Of a stretch of 64,000 nucleotides of DNA, positions 1 to 8,326 are shown in pieces; position 1 is the first letter of the stretch, and every line of letters starts with the position of its first letter. The translations under genes were made by a program, and so were the position numbers. Location of the stretch: NCBI GenBank assembly GCA_937929835.1, contig CALFUU010000052.1:1-64000 (forward strand), written 5' to 3'. This stretch comes from an uncultured Saprospiraceae bacterium (GTDB taxonomy: Bacteria; Bacteroidota; Bacteroidia; Chitinophagales; Saprospiraceae). Under the pieces are notes generated by a model, which saw only the letters and a program-made list of their open reading frames with translations, was not told where the DNA came from and made no database searches.

Positions 1-13
1 GACGCTATACCCC

Positions 14-50
14 AAAAAAAGCGTCCCCACATCGACGAAAATGTGAGGAC
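14..50 (-). terminator. Intrinsic terminator of tRNA-Glu
   Basis: Read on the minus strand, a 10-bp stem (arms 41-50 and 23-32, one G-U pair) with an 8-nt loop is followed two bases later by seven T's (14-20). It lies 19 bases past the 3' end of the tRNA gene, in the right orientation to end its transcript. Confidence 0.8.
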
Positions 51-68
51 AATGCCTTATTCAAAGAG

Positions 69-140
69 TAGCCCGTACGGGATTCGAACCCGTGCTACCA
101 GGATGAAAACCTGGCGTCCTAACCCCTAGACGAACGGGCC
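69..140 (-). tRNA. tRNA-Glu (anticodon UUC)
   Basis: The minus strand folds as a complete cloverleaf: a 7-bp acceptor stem beginning GGCCCGU, a D arm with GGGGUUAGGA, a 5-bp anticodon stem (CCAGG/CCUGG) around the loop UUUUCAU, and a T arm with GGUUCGAAUCC. The anticodon at loop positions 34-36 is UUC, reading GAA/GAG. The discriminator base is A and the 3' CCA is not encoded, so it must be added after transcription. A perfect TAnnTTTG box lies upstream and a hairpin terminator downstream, so it looks like a single-gene unit. Confidence 0.96.
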
Positions 141-155
141 AAAATTTAGATATCT

Positions 156-171
156 GCTTAGCGCTCTAAGC
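156..171. repeat. Small perfect hairpin in tRNA-Glu leader
   Basis: GCTTAG and CTAAGC form a 6-bp perfect inverted repeat with a 4-base loop. It sits between the -7 box at 177-184 and the tRNA 5' end at 140, so it would be in the 5' leader of the pre-tRNA. It lies past the end of the upstream protein gene but has no T-run, so it is not a good terminator. Confidence 0.4.
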
Positions 172-176
172 GGATG

Positions 177-184
177 CAAATATA
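177..184 (-). promoter_or_regulatory. -7 box TATATTTG of tRNA-Glu
   Basis: Perfect match to the Bacteroidota -7 consensus TAnnTTTG on the minus strand. The expected transcription start is near 170, about 30 bases before the mature tRNA. No clear -33 TTG was seen. Confidence 0.55.
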
Positions 185-229
185 TAAATTTTGTCATTTG
201 CAGTAAGTGTTTTGCAAAATCTGTACCTA

Positions 230-2638
230 TTATTTTATTACTACTCGTGTACTGCGTGATAAGCCTGATACCGTATCTATTAATAGGGTGTAAGCTCCTG
301 ACTCTAAGTCACTTACGTCTATTTTTGTTTTGTTGCCATTTTGTAAGACTAATTGTCCTAGGCTATTGTAGAGACTTATACGTTCTATTTCCTCCTCTGT
401 AGAAGAGATATTTAAGATATCATCTGCAGGATTTGGAAATACTCTAATGAAGTCTAACTCAGACAGCTCCTCAGTACTAATAGAGTTAGCTTCTACTACT
501 TTAAATACATCCACAGCAGCTTCTACAAGGTGACCTGGATCATCATCAGCAGCGGTATAACTTATTGTTATAGGCTGTGTCATATCAAGGCCAGTTTCTT
601 CAATATTGAATCTTAAGACATCTGTCCAATCTCCTGTACTTGCATTGGTGCCTGCAGCTGGATCTGATCTAAACTCAGTTAATAGAACGGTACTCAGACC
701 ATCTGTCAGCTCTACTGTAATGAAGTCGTTGGGTGCACCTCCGTTACCACCGGCATTGAAAAAGTAAGTTCTGAATTCAACTACTGGGTTGTCATATCTA
801 TCTAAGATTATGGCTGGAGAAGTCAACGTTGTTGCACCATCATCAATATCATCAGCACCGCCACCTCCTGGGCCATTTCCAGTGACATAAGCAATTTCAC
901 CAATATCACCTTCAATATCTTGACCTATAGCTGATGGTTGCCCTTGGAACACAGTACCACTGGGTACTTCTCGTACCCAAGCACCTGTGGGTGCATTGCC
1001 ATCGACAGTCCAGCCCAAGTCTAATACAAAATCATCCATATAACCGAAATCCAGTCTAAATATCGGCTCATCTGTTACTGGATTAAAGGTCGTCAGCACT
1101 CTATGCTCATATCCCCAAGCAGCAACAATAACCTCATAGTCTTCTTCAAAAGTCTCCAACAAAAAGGCACCACTTGCATCGCTATCGGCTTCAAATACTC
1201 TTTGACCTGCAGTGAAGACGAGTTGTGCATCAGGGATGCTAGCACCTGTCTCAGCGTCTATGACCATACCAGAGACAGTCGCTCTATTAGGCTGTGTCAG
1301 TTCTACATCTAGAATTGTCAATTCGCCATTAATAAGCTCTACATTATCAATCTCTAGTGTATTGTATAATGGATGAGTAAATTGGACTGTGTACGTTCCA
1401 GCTTGTGCTAGACCAGTCTTATAATTTCCGGCTACATCTGAGCTGGTATTAATATCAGTGTCAATAATCGTGATGGAGGCATCATTTATATTCGTTCCGT
1501 CTACTGCGCTAACAACGTTTCCTTCTAGGTAACACGCTCTCTGATAGGTAGGTCTAAAGATGTAAAGACCTGTATTGATATCATTAGCTAATATTAGTCC
1601 TGAAGGTAACCAAGGATGTACTCCCCAGCAGCCACTAAATCCGCCATCTGGACCCAAAAAGGTATCATAAGCACCGACCTTGATCATATTGTCTGGTCTA
1701 GAGACATCGGTAATCACAACACCATCTGTGTACCAAGAAGTGACGACGTAGCCATCGATATAATGCGTATTGTGTGGGATAACCCCATTGCCAGCTGTTT
1801 CTGCTGGTTGGAAGAGATCTAGTCTTCTAATATTGGTCGGATCAGACACATCATAAGAATCTACAAAGGCATTACCTCTTTCATCTGTCGTAAATACATA
1901 ATTCTGATCATCAGAAACCCAAGCATTGTGTGTGAAATTAAATGAAGTATTGACAGCACCTAATTCTACAATATTGGCTTTATCGGTGACATCGAAAAGA
2001 GCCAATCGACCTACATTAATCTCTGAGCTGTACATAATATTATTTTTCACCATAAGATCATGTGCATAATCAGCTCCATTGTCCCCGTGCGCACCGACTA
2101 CTGGAGGTGTCCATGGATCAACATTGAGGTCAAATATGACCGCCTTATTCATTCCTGTACTGCAACCAGCTAAGTAAGCAAAGCCATTTTCGTCAATAAA
2201 GATGTTATGACATGAGGCTAAAGTCAGCAGTCCATTATTGGTCATTACTTCTGGATTCAGAAATTGGAATCTAATAGAATCACTATCAGATACTTCTGAC
2301 ATGTCTATTACGAGAAGCCCATCTCCTGCATTGTCCGCAGATACATAGACATAATCGCCCCAGTTTTTCATATCTCTCCATGTCGTTTGATCCCCTGGGA
2401 TAGCAATGATTTCTCTCGGAGCGGTAGGGTCGCTTAGATCATAAATTCTTGTTGAACGCGTAGTACCTACAATCGCATATTCAGTTCCATTAGAATGCTC
2501 AAACCCCCATATATCATTACCACTTTCGTTGTTGATATCTGTATAGTCCATTTGACCAACAAGTTCTAGATTGAAATTTTCTTGTCCTTGGAGAAAGGCT
2601 GCAGTAAAGCAGAGCACCAATGCGTAAAATAGCTTCAT
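230..2638 (-). CDS. Choice-of-anchor B family protein, T9SS-secreted
   Basis: An 802-residue secreted protein of unknown substrate. The start chosen at 2638 opens directly into a signal peptide (MKLFYALVLCF...LQGQ); the longer ORF adds 14 residues that overlap the promoter region. Residues ~15-370 form the choice-of-anchor B region, a beta-propeller of LVIVD-like repeats (visible as ...ARLALFDVTD, ...VVITDVSRP). Two carboxypeptidase-regulatory-like beta-sandwich domains follow (~380-550), then a jelly-roll-like region (~555-720), then a type A sorting domain (VFPNPADD...LYNSLGQ...) at the C-terminus that directs T9SS export and cell-surface anchoring. A TACTTTTG box and an inverted repeat lie just upstream. 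Domain names are from family knowledge; function in the cell is unknown. Confidence 0.88.
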   Translation of the reverse strand: MKLFYALVLCFTAAFLQGQENFNLELVGQMDYTDINNESGNDIWGFEHSNGTEYAIVGTTRSTRIYDLSDPTAPREIIAIPGDQTTWRDMKNWGDYVYVSADNAGDGLLVIDMSEVSDSDSIRFQFLNPEVMTNNGLLTLASCHNIFIDENGFAYLAGCSTGMNKAVIFDLNVDPWTPPVVGAHGDNGADYAHDLMVKNNIMYSSEINVGRLALFDVTDKANIVELGAVNTSFNFTHNAWVSDDQNYVFTTDERGNAFVDSYDVSDPTNIRRLDLFQPAETAGNGVIPHNTHYIDGYVVTSWYTDGVVITDVSRPDNMIKVGAYDTFLGPDGGFSGCWGVHPWLPSGLILANDINTGLYIFRPTYQRACYLEGNVVSAVDGTNINDASITIIDTDINTSSDVAGNYKTGLAQAGTYTVQFTHPLYNTLEIDNVELINGELTILDVELTQPNRATVSGMVIDAETGASIPDAQLVFTAGQRVFEADSDASGAFLLETFEEDYEVIVAAWGYEHRVLTTFNPVTDEPIFRLDFGYMDDFVLDLGWTVDGNAPTGAWVREVPSGTVFQGQPSAIGQDIEGDIGEIAYVTGNGPGGGGADDIDDGATTLTSPAIILDRYDNPVVEFRTYFFNAGGNGGAPNDFITVELTDGLSTVLLTEFRSDPAAGTNASTGDWTDVLRFNIEETGLDMTQPITISYTAADDDPGHLVEAAVDVFKVVEANSISTEELSELDFIRVFPNPADDILNISSTEEEIERISLYNSLGQLVLQNGNKTKIDVSDLESGAYTLLIDTVSGLSRSTRVVIK

Positions 2639-2677
2639 TTTAAATATTAACCTGATTAATAATGTATTACCAAACCA

Positions 2678-2685
2678 CAAAAGTA
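2678..2685 (-). promoter_or_regulatory. -7 box TACTTTTG of choice-of-anchor B gene
   Basis: Perfect TAnnTTTG on the minus strand, 39 bases before the chosen ATG. Its position inside the longer ORF supports the start at 2638. Confidence 0.6.
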
Positions 2686-2691
2686 CAATTA

Positions 2692-2718
2692 TCTATGTAG
2701 TCTATAGGTCTACATAGA
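2692..2718. repeat. Inverted repeat overlapping promoter, possible operator
   Basis: TCTATGTAG and CTACATAGA are a perfect 9-bp inverted repeat with a 9-base spacer that contains CTATAG, itself palindromic. It covers the region from about -20 to -45 of the minus-strand promoter at 2678-2685, where a regulator could bind. It could instead be a weak hairpin after the neighbouring menI-like gene (stop at 2741), but that gene reads the same way and would not need a terminator there. Confidence 0.45.
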
Positions 2719-2740
2719 CGTACATACCGACATTTGCGAC

Positions 2741-3166
2741 TTATGATTTTGATAAGACCATCGTCGTTAATCTAGATATACAGATGTTTTTTCCGGCTTC
2801 ATCAGCTATAGCGATATTCCATACATGCATCCGTCTCCCTATTTTAATAGGCGTCACCTTGCCTATGACATACCCTTCCTTTGCGGAGCTGAGGTGGTTG
2901 GCATTGATTTCTACTCCGACGATAGGCGTTTCGAGTGGATTGTCGACCAGACATACCGAGGCCACAGATCCCAAGGTTTCTGCTAGGCTCACAGAGGCTC
3001 CACCATGGAGCAGCCCCATAGGCTGCTTGGTTCTCTGATCGACTGGCATAGTGGCTATCAGGTAATCTTCTCCGATTTCAGTAAACTCTATACCTAAGTG
3101 TTGTACAAGAGTTTGATGGCCACTGGCATTGAGCATTTCTAGTGTAGGATTATGTTTCCAGAGCAT
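2741..3166 (-). CDS. menI: Hotdog-fold acyl-CoA thioesterase, MenI/YdiI-like
   Basis: A 141-residue single hotdog domain, the usual length for the family. It closely follows E. coli YdiI/MenI along its length: MLWK start, ATMPVDQRTKQP, GLLHGGASVSLAE, INANHLSSA and SRLTTMVL. The active-site acid is Glu63 in the LAE motif, with His54 just before it. MenI hydrolyses 1,4-dihydroxy-2-naphthoyl-CoA in menaquinone synthesis, in the cytoplasm. Menaquinone is the usual quinone of Bacteroidota, which fits, but no other men gene is nearby and YdiI-type enzymes accept other acyl-CoAs, so the exact substrate is inferred. Divergent from the ArsC-like gene. Confidence 0.85.
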   Translation of the reverse strand: MLWKHNPTLEMLNASGHQTLVQHLGIEFTEIGEDYLIATMPVDQRTKQPMGLLHGGASVSLAETLGSVASVCLVDNPLETPIVGVEINANHLSSAKEGYVIGKVTPIKIGRRMHVWNIAIADEAGKNICISRLTTMVLSKS

Positions 3167-3170
3167 AACT

Positions 3171-3178
3171 TATTTTCG
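3171..3178 (+). promoter_or_regulatory. Near-consensus -7 box TATTTTCG of arsC-like gene
   Basis: Seven of eight positions agree with TAnnTTTG (C for T at the seventh). It lies 26 bases before the ATG at 3205, and would be inside the coding region if the GTG at 3178 were the start. Confidence 0.35.
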
Positions 3179-3204
3179 TGTCTTATTTTAATGAATACGA
3201 ACAT

Positions 3205-3543
3205 ATGGAAATATACCACAACCCTAGATGTAGAAAGAGTAGAGAAACCTTACAACTCTTAGAAGACAAAGGGCATAAACCTCAGATTGTCTTATATCTC
3301 GATAAGCCACCTACCAAAACCAAACTGAAGTCCATACTCAAAATGCTTGGCATCAAGGCGCAAGATCTCGTCAGAAAAACGGAATCTATCTACAAAGAAC
3401 AGTTTAAAGGAAAAACCTTAACGGAAACGGAGTGGATAGATGCCCTTATCGATTATCCTAAGCTCATAGAAAGACCTATAGTTATTAATGGCGATAAGGC
3501 AGCCTTAGGGAGGCCTCCAGAGCAAGTCTTGGAGATTCTTTAA
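3205..3543 (+). CDS. arsC: ArsC/Spx-family thiol reductase (arsenate reductase-like)
   Basis: 112 residues, a typical length for glutaredoxin-coupled ArsC. The start at 3205 gives MEIYHNPRCRKS, the normal N-terminus of the family; a longer GTG start at 3178 would overlap the probable promoter. The catalytic cysteine lies in NPRCRKS. KFRKxE-type RK contacts are seen as LVRKTE, and the conserved RP(I/V) and GRPPE near the C-terminus support the arsenate-reductase branch. Members reduce arsenate to arsenite with glutathione/glutaredoxin, but many Bacteroidota members have no known arsenic role and no arsenite exporter gene is close. The 3' end overlaps miaA by 4 bases, convergent. Confidence 0.82.
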   Translation: MEIYHNPRCRKSRETLQLLEDKGHKPQIVLYLDKPPTKTKLKSILKMLGIKAQDLVRKTESIYKEQFKGKTLTETEWIDALIDYPKLIERPIVINGDKAALGRPPEQVLEIL

Positions 3544-4454
3544 TTATTAGATCCATTCTCCGTAAACTGTGTAATGGTCTCTTTGACCTTATCAATCTCG
3601 TCAGGATGAAAGTGCTGGCCGTCAATTTGATTTCTAAACCAAGTCATCTGTCGCTTGGCATATCTTCGAGAGTTTTTCTGGATTTCTGATACGGCTTCAT
3701 CGAGACTATAGACTCCTTCCATGTGCTTAAATAATTCTTGGTAACCGACACTCTGAAGTGCTTTCAGATGTCTATGCGCCCATAACCCCCTGACTTCTTC
3801 TTCCAGACCTAGTTCTATCATCTGATGCACTCTCAGATTGATGCGTTGATACAGCTCTTCTCTTGGTCTATCTAGGACGATATACAGAGTCTCAAAGTTG
3901 CGCGGCGCCTTCTTGTTGAGATAACTACTAAAGGGCTGGCCAGTTTCTCTTATAACAGAAAGGGCTCTGACAACGCGGTGGGTATTTTGAGATTCTATTT
4001 GATTGAAGTAGATGGAATCTTTTGTTTCTAATTCGTGCACAAGGGCAGGGTAGTCCTCTGTAGCTTGTTGATTCAACTTTGCAATCGTCTCTGGTAGAAC
4101 GGACGGTATCACATCCAACCCTTCAGCTACTGCTTTCAGGTATAAGCCAGTCCCCCCGCTCAGCACGGGTACTTGACCTTGAGCAAAGGCGGGGGTGATG
4201 ATGTCCATCGCCTGTTTTTCGTAGAGCCCTGCGTGATAAGGCTCTTCGATACTCCAATGGTTGACCAACTGCAAGTCCAATGCCTTGATCTCATCATCTG
4301 AGGGCTTGGCTGTACCTATAGACATCTCTTTATAGACTTGACGGCTGTCTGCAGATAGGACTGGACCTCTATTTTCTTTAAAGAGTTCTAGGAGCAAGGT
4401 GCTTTTGCCGACGGCAGTAGGTCCTGTGATGATGATGAGCTTCGGTGTATTCAA
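3540..4454 (-). CDS. miaA: tRNA dimethylallyltransferase MiaA
   Basis: 304 residues, full length. Adds a dimethylallyl group to N6 of A37 in tRNAs that read UNN codons. Visible motifs: P-loop GPTAVGKS (residues 11-18), the catalytic-acid segment SADSRQVY (Asp36), IGTAKP, LSGGTGLYLKA, and the C-terminal RRYAKRQMTWFRN basic segment that holds tRNA. The start is a TTG: the first in-frame ATG lies past the P-loop, and the upstream frame closes at a TAA about 75 bases away with no ATG. A second gene of the same modification pathway, miaE, lies 42 kb away. Confidence 0.97.
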   Translation of the reverse strand: MNTPKLIIITGPTAVGKSTLLLELFKENRGPVLSADSRQVYKEMSIGTAKPSDDEIKALDLQLVNHWSIEEPYHAGLYEKQAMDIITPAFAQGQVPVLSGGTGLYLKAVAEGLDVIPSVLPETIAKLNQQATEDYPALVHELETKDSIYFNQIESQNTHRVVRALSVIRETGQPFSSYLNKKAPRNFETLYIVLDRPREELYQRINLRVHQMIELGLEEEVRGLWAHRHLKALQSVGYQELFKHMEGVYSLDEAVSEIQKNSRRYAKRQMTWFRNQIDGQHFHPDEIDKVKETITQFTENGSNN

Positions 4455-4767
4455 GTTGACCTGTTGGATTTGGCTGTATAAAGGTATTTCTAGGATGCCA
4501 AGATAAGGATTGTACCCTAGCCACCAACCTTAGCACTTTAGCAAATCCATCTTCAATCAGAAATTCTATTACTTGAAACATTAGAAGCATCCTATTATTG
4601 TAATTCTCATTTTGTACTTGTCATTTTGGATATTCAATAGCAAACTACGGAATTATGAATCTTAGATAAAAAGAACATGCTTCGCAGAAATGATTATTGA
4701 AGCTTATACAATCGCACGCGGTTGACATTAAGCGAATCCCTCGTATATTAGTTATCAATCAACTGAT
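4455..4767. other. 313-bp intergenic region between miaA and iaaA
   Basis: Divergent spacer. It holds the candidate promoter of the asparaginase gene near its right end. A 70-codon minus-strand frame crosses into miaA but shows no family signal. No RNA gene or terminator was recognised. Confidence 0.6.
4722..4751 (+). promoter_or_regulatory. Candidate promoter of iaaA-like gene
   Basis: TTGACA at 4722-4727 and TATATTAG at 4744-4751 (seven of eight to TAnnTTTG), with a spacing that suits the Bacteroidota -33/-7 pair. The ATG follows 16 bases later. Confidence 0.4.
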
Positions 4768-5802
4768 ATGAAAGCACATTACCTTTTCCCTATCCTTGCC
4801 ATCTTGATTTCTTGTAATAGTCCATTGAGTCCTATTCCAAGAGAATCAGAGCCTACAAAAAGTACCCAATCTGAGTATGCTCTCGTCATACACGGAGGAG
4901 CGGGAACGATACTCAAGAAGAATATGACAGCTGAGTTGGAGCAAGCATATACGGCTAAGATGAACGAAGCACTGGATCTGGGGGAGGGTATCTTGAATCA
5001 AGGTGGTACAAGCCAAGCAGCCGTCGTAGCCGTCATCCAGTTACTGGAAAACTCTCCACTCTTCAATGCGGGCAAAGGGGCTGTCTTTACCAATCAAGGC
5101 ACTAATGAGATGGATGCTTCGATTATGGATGGCAAAACACTTAATGCGGGAGCGGTAGGTGGAGTAACCAATATTAAAAATCCGATCACAGCTGCCCTTG
5201 CTGTTATGGAGCATTCCGATCATGTATTTATGGTCGGAAAAGGGGCGGAAGAATTTGCTAAACTACAAAGCTGTCAGACTGTCGATCCCAGTTACTTCAG
5301 AACAGACAGAAGATGGAATAGTCTACAACGTATCAAAGAAAAGGAAGCCACAGAAGCAAAAAAGAATTTAACTGAATTATCAGAAAGTAAGCACGGCACA
5401 GTAGGCGCGGTAGCATTGGACAAAGCTGGAAATATCACTGCTGGCACTTCTACAGGCGGTATGACCAATAAGCGATACAATAGAGTAGGAGACAGTCCCA
5501 TAATTGGAGCAGGCACTTACGCTGATAATGAGACTTGTGGAGTCTCTTGTACAGGTCACGGAGAGTATTTTATCAGATATGCAGTGGCTTATGATGTCTC
5601 TGCTGCAATGCGTCACGGCGGCAAGGATCTAATATCAGCTAGCCAAGATGTTATCCACGGCAGAATGAAACACGCTGGAGGTACTGGAGGTCTGATTGCT
5701 CTAGATAAGAAGGGCAATATCTCTATGCCATTCAATACGGCTGGTATGTATAGAGGCTATGTCACTGATAATGAACGAGTTGTGAAAATATATGGAGATT
5801 AA
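4768..5802 (+). CDS. iaaA: Isoaspartyl peptidase/L-asparaginase (Ntn hydrolase), lipoprotein
   Basis: 344 residues. An N-terminal-nucleophile hydrolase of the plant-type asparaginase family that cleaves isoaspartyl dipeptides and asparagine after autoproteolysis. The nucleophile is Thr211 in KHGTVGAVA, exposed when the chain is cut between Gly210 and Thr211. STGGMTNK, RVGDSPIIGAG and GHGEYFIR are the usual substrate-site motifs. The N-terminus is a lipoprotein signal (hydrophobic stretch ending LISC, Cys16), so the enzyme should sit in the envelope, not the cytoplasm. It stands alone, between miaA and the YfhO gene. Family is certain; the balance of the two activities is not visible. Confidence 0.93.
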   Translation: MKAHYLFPILAILISCNSPLSPIPRESEPTKSTQSEYALVIHGGAGTILKKNMTAELEQAYTAKMNEALDLGEGILNQGGTSQAAVVAVIQLLENSPLFNAGKGAVFTNQGTNEMDASIMDGKTLNAGAVGGVTNIKNPITAALAVMEHSDHVFMVGKGAEEFAKLQSCQTVDPSYFRTDRRWNSLQRIKEKEATEAKKNLTELSESKHGTVGAVALDKAGNITAGTSTGGMTNKRYNRVGDSPIIGAGTYADNETCGVSCTGHGEYFIRYAVAYDVSAAMRHGGKDLISASQDVIHGRMKHAGGTGGLIALDKKGNISMPFNTAGMYRGYVTDNERVVKIYGD

Positions 5803-5851
5803 TGAACGATAACTTTCTAGTCAATGATGGTGATCTTCTATTAAATTAAAA

Positions 5852-5859
5852 TAGATTTG
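5852..5859 (+). promoter_or_regulatory. -7 box TAGATTTG of yfhO-like gene
   Basis: Perfect TAnnTTTG, 27 bases before the ATG at 5887. Confidence 0.5.
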
Positions 5860-5886
5860 TAAAACATTGATTACTAGTAACCTATT

Positions 5887-8292
5887 ATGGATCATCTAAA
5901 GAAATATGCAGTTCACTTAGCTGCTCTAGTCGTATTCTTTTTCTGCGCTTTCATTCATTTTCAGCCAGCTTTCCAAGGTAAGAAACTCCAACAAAGTGAT
6001 ACACTCCAGTGGAAGGGAATGGCACAAGAGGCTAAAGCATATGAAGAGAAAACGGGTGAGTCCTCCTTATGGACCAACTCGATGTTTGGAGGGATGCCAA
6101 CCTACTACATATGGTTCAAGCAAGCCAATGGCCCTATAGACTATGTTAGAAAGATTTTGAGTCTAGGCTTTACCAATGAAGTGGGCAAGTTTATGACAGG
6201 AATGATTTTGTTCTACATCCTTTTATTACTTCTCAAAGTCAATGCGTGGCTAGCAATGTTTATGGCCCTAGCTTTTGCTTTTGGTACTAATAATCTGGTC
6301 TTGCTCAATGCAGGACACAATACCAAGATAGCCACATTGATGGCCAGCCCACTGATCATTGCTGGAGTGCTCTTGGCTTATCGGAGCAAGTATCTGTTAG
6401 GGACTATTGTATTTACGCTAGGGATGTCCATCAACTTAAAATCGCAGCACCCACAGATGACCTACTATCTGGGATTGGTTTTGATGATCTATGTTCTTGC
6501 AGTGTTTATTAATAAGATAAAGTCTGGTGAGTTAGTGGATTTTGTCAAGGCTTCAGGCTTCTTAGCGATTGGCTTATTACTGGCAGTTGGTACAACAGCC
6601 AATAAGACACTACCGATCTACGAGTACTCTAAAGATACTATGAGAGGTGCGCCCATACTCCAGCAAACATCTGGCAATGGAAGCAGTAGTGAGGTAGATG
6701 GTTTGGCTTGGGATTATGCTATGAACTGGAGTAATGGATCTGAGGACTTATTACAGAGTTGGATTCCACTAGCCAATGGGGGTTCTACTTCAGAACCCTT
6801 AGATAGTGATTCTGGATTTGCGAAAGTGCTGAGGAAAAATAATATTCCTTCTCGCAGTATACGACCACCAATGTACTGGGGGAGTCTCCCATTTACCAGT
6901 GGACCGATTTATTTTGGAGCTATTATTTTCTTTCTCTTTTTTATAGCTCTATTTACGTATAAGGACACGATTAAGTGGTGGGTTCTGTCAGCTGCTGTAC
7001 TTACCTTTCTCTTATCTATGGGTAAGAATTTTGAATTTCTAAATCGACTATTTTTTGATTATTTCCCCTATTACAATAAGTTCAGGACGCCTAACTCTAT
7101 ACTCTCAGTGACGGCAATTATAATTCCTCTGTTAGCCGCACTTGGTCTACAGAGTCTGGTAAATTTGAAGGAATTACCACTCAAAAAAACATTGATAGCG
7201 GGTGGGGGATTTATCCTCTTTACTGTTTTCATAGGGTTCGTAGGTCCAGGCATTTTTGATTTAAGTTCTTCCGGTGATGCCCGACTCGCTCAGAATGGAT
7301 TCGATATAGATGTACTCATTGACGATAGAGCATCTATGCTGCGTTCGAGTGCGCTGCGTTCTGCGTTTTTGATGTCTATTTGTCTAGCCGCCATATGGGC
7401 TTATGCAAAAGGTTATATCAATAAAATCATTCTTTTTGTTGTTGTAGGCGTCTTTTCATTCGGGGATTTGTATCTCACCAACCTCCGATATGTGAGTTCT
7501 GATAATTATGTATCCGAAAGAAGGTATCAAGCCAATTATACACCGAGACAAGTAGATAAGCAGATCTTGTCAGACCCTGATCCACATTACAGAGTCTTGG
7601 ACAGTAGTGCCAATACTTTTAATTCTTCATTTGCCAGTTATTTCCATAAGTCTATAGGCGGATATCACGCTGCGAAATTGCAAAGGTTCCAAGATATCAT
7701 TGATTACCACATTGTCAAAAACAACAATAAGGTGCTCAATATGCTGAATACCAAATATGTCATTTCTGGTTCTCCTCAAAAAGAACAAGTTGGACTTAAT
7801 TCTGCTGCTCTTGGAAATGCTTGGTTTGTCAATTCTGTCAAGTTTGTCAATACGCCAGACGAAGAAATCCAGATGTTAAATGACTTTGATCCTCTAGGAG
7901 AGGCCATTGTCCACAAGGAATTCAAAGATGTCCTTAAGTCAAGTACGCAGTATGATAAAAGCGGCAGCACAATTAACCTCTCAGAATATAAACCCAATAA
8001 ACTAACCTATGCTGTCAATGCTAATGGTAACCAATTGGCCGTGTTTTCAGAAGTATGGTATGGACCTGATAAAGGATGGAATGCATACATCGACGGTCAA
8101 GCAGTGGATCATATAAGAGCCAATTATATACTGAGAGCCCTTGAGATACCTAGTGGTCAGCATACGGTTGTCTTTGAGTTTGAGCCTAAGAGTAATAAGA
8201 CAGGGCTTCTTATCAGTATGATTTCTAGTCTTATCTTTCTCTTGCTTAGTGGTTATTTTTTCTGGACAGAATACAAGAGAATAAAAGCATAG
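5887..8292 (+). CDS. YfhO family polytopic membrane protein
   Basis: 801 residues with roughly a dozen hydrophobic helices spread from residue 8 to ~545 and one more close to the C-terminus (LLISMISSLIFLLLSGYFF), and a large soluble region at ~550-765. The family (DUF6044/YfhO) belongs to the GT-C-like membrane proteins; a Bacillus member is linked to glycosylation of surface polymers. The early segment LQWKGMAQEAKAYEEKTGE and GGMPTYY are typical of the Bacteroidota branch. The start is supported by a TAGATTTG box 27 bases upstream. pyrR follows after 34 bases but has its own -7 box. The transferred sugar and acceptor, if any, cannot be read from sequence. Confidence 0.82.
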   Translation: MDHLKKYAVHLAALVVFFFCAFIHFQPAFQGKKLQQSDTLQWKGMAQEAKAYEEKTGESSLWTNSMFGGMPTYYIWFKQANGPIDYVRKILSLGFTNEVGKFMTGMILFYILLLLLKVNAWLAMFMALAFAFGTNNLVLLNAGHNTKIATLMASPLIIAGVLLAYRSKYLLGTIVFTLGMSINLKSQHPQMTYYLGLVLMIYVLAVFINKIKSGELVDFVKASGFLAIGLLLAVGTTANKTLPIYEYSKDTMRGAPILQQTSGNGSSSEVDGLAWDYAMNWSNGSEDLLQSWIPLANGGSTSEPLDSDSGFAKVLRKNNIPSRSIRPPMYWGSLPFTSGPIYFGAIIFFLFFIALFTYKDTIKWWVLSAAVLTFLLSMGKNFEFLNRLFFDYFPYYNKFRTPNSILSVTAIIIPLLAALGLQSLVNLKELPLKKTLIAGGGFILFTVFIGFVGPGIFDLSSSGDARLAQNGFDIDVLIDDRASMLRSSALRSAFLMSICLAAIWAYAKGYINKIILFVVVGVFSFGDLYLTNLRYVSSDNYVSERRYQANYTPRQVDKQILSDPDPHYRVLDSSANTFNSSFASYFHKSIGGYHAAKLQRFQDIIDYHIVKNNNKVLNMLNTKYVISGSPQKEQVGLNSAALGNAWFVNSVKFVNTPDEEIQMLNDFDPLGEAIVHKEFKDVLKSSTQYDKSGSTINLSEYKPNKLTYAVNANGNQLAVFSEVWYGPDKGWNAYIDGQAVDHIRANYILRALEIPSGQHTVVFEFEPKSNKTGLLISMISSLIFLLLSGYFFWTEYKRIKA

Positions 8293-8312
8293 TGCACTCT
8301 CTTGTGATTATA

Positions 8313-8320
8313 TATCTTTG
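8313..8320 (+). promoter_or_regulatory. -7 box TATCTTTG of pyrR, very close to ATG
   Basis: Perfect TAnnTTTG ending six bases before the ATG at 8327. The transcript should begin at or next to the start codon, giving a leaderless or almost leaderless mRNA. No -33 TTG at proper spacing was seen. Confidence 0.5.
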
Positions 8321-8326
8321 TTGTTG

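Noticed and set aside
4378-4590. 70-codon minus-strand frame upstream of and overlapping miaA
   Set aside because: Low complexity (HHHH run), no family resemblance, and it overlaps the P-loop region of miaA in another frame.
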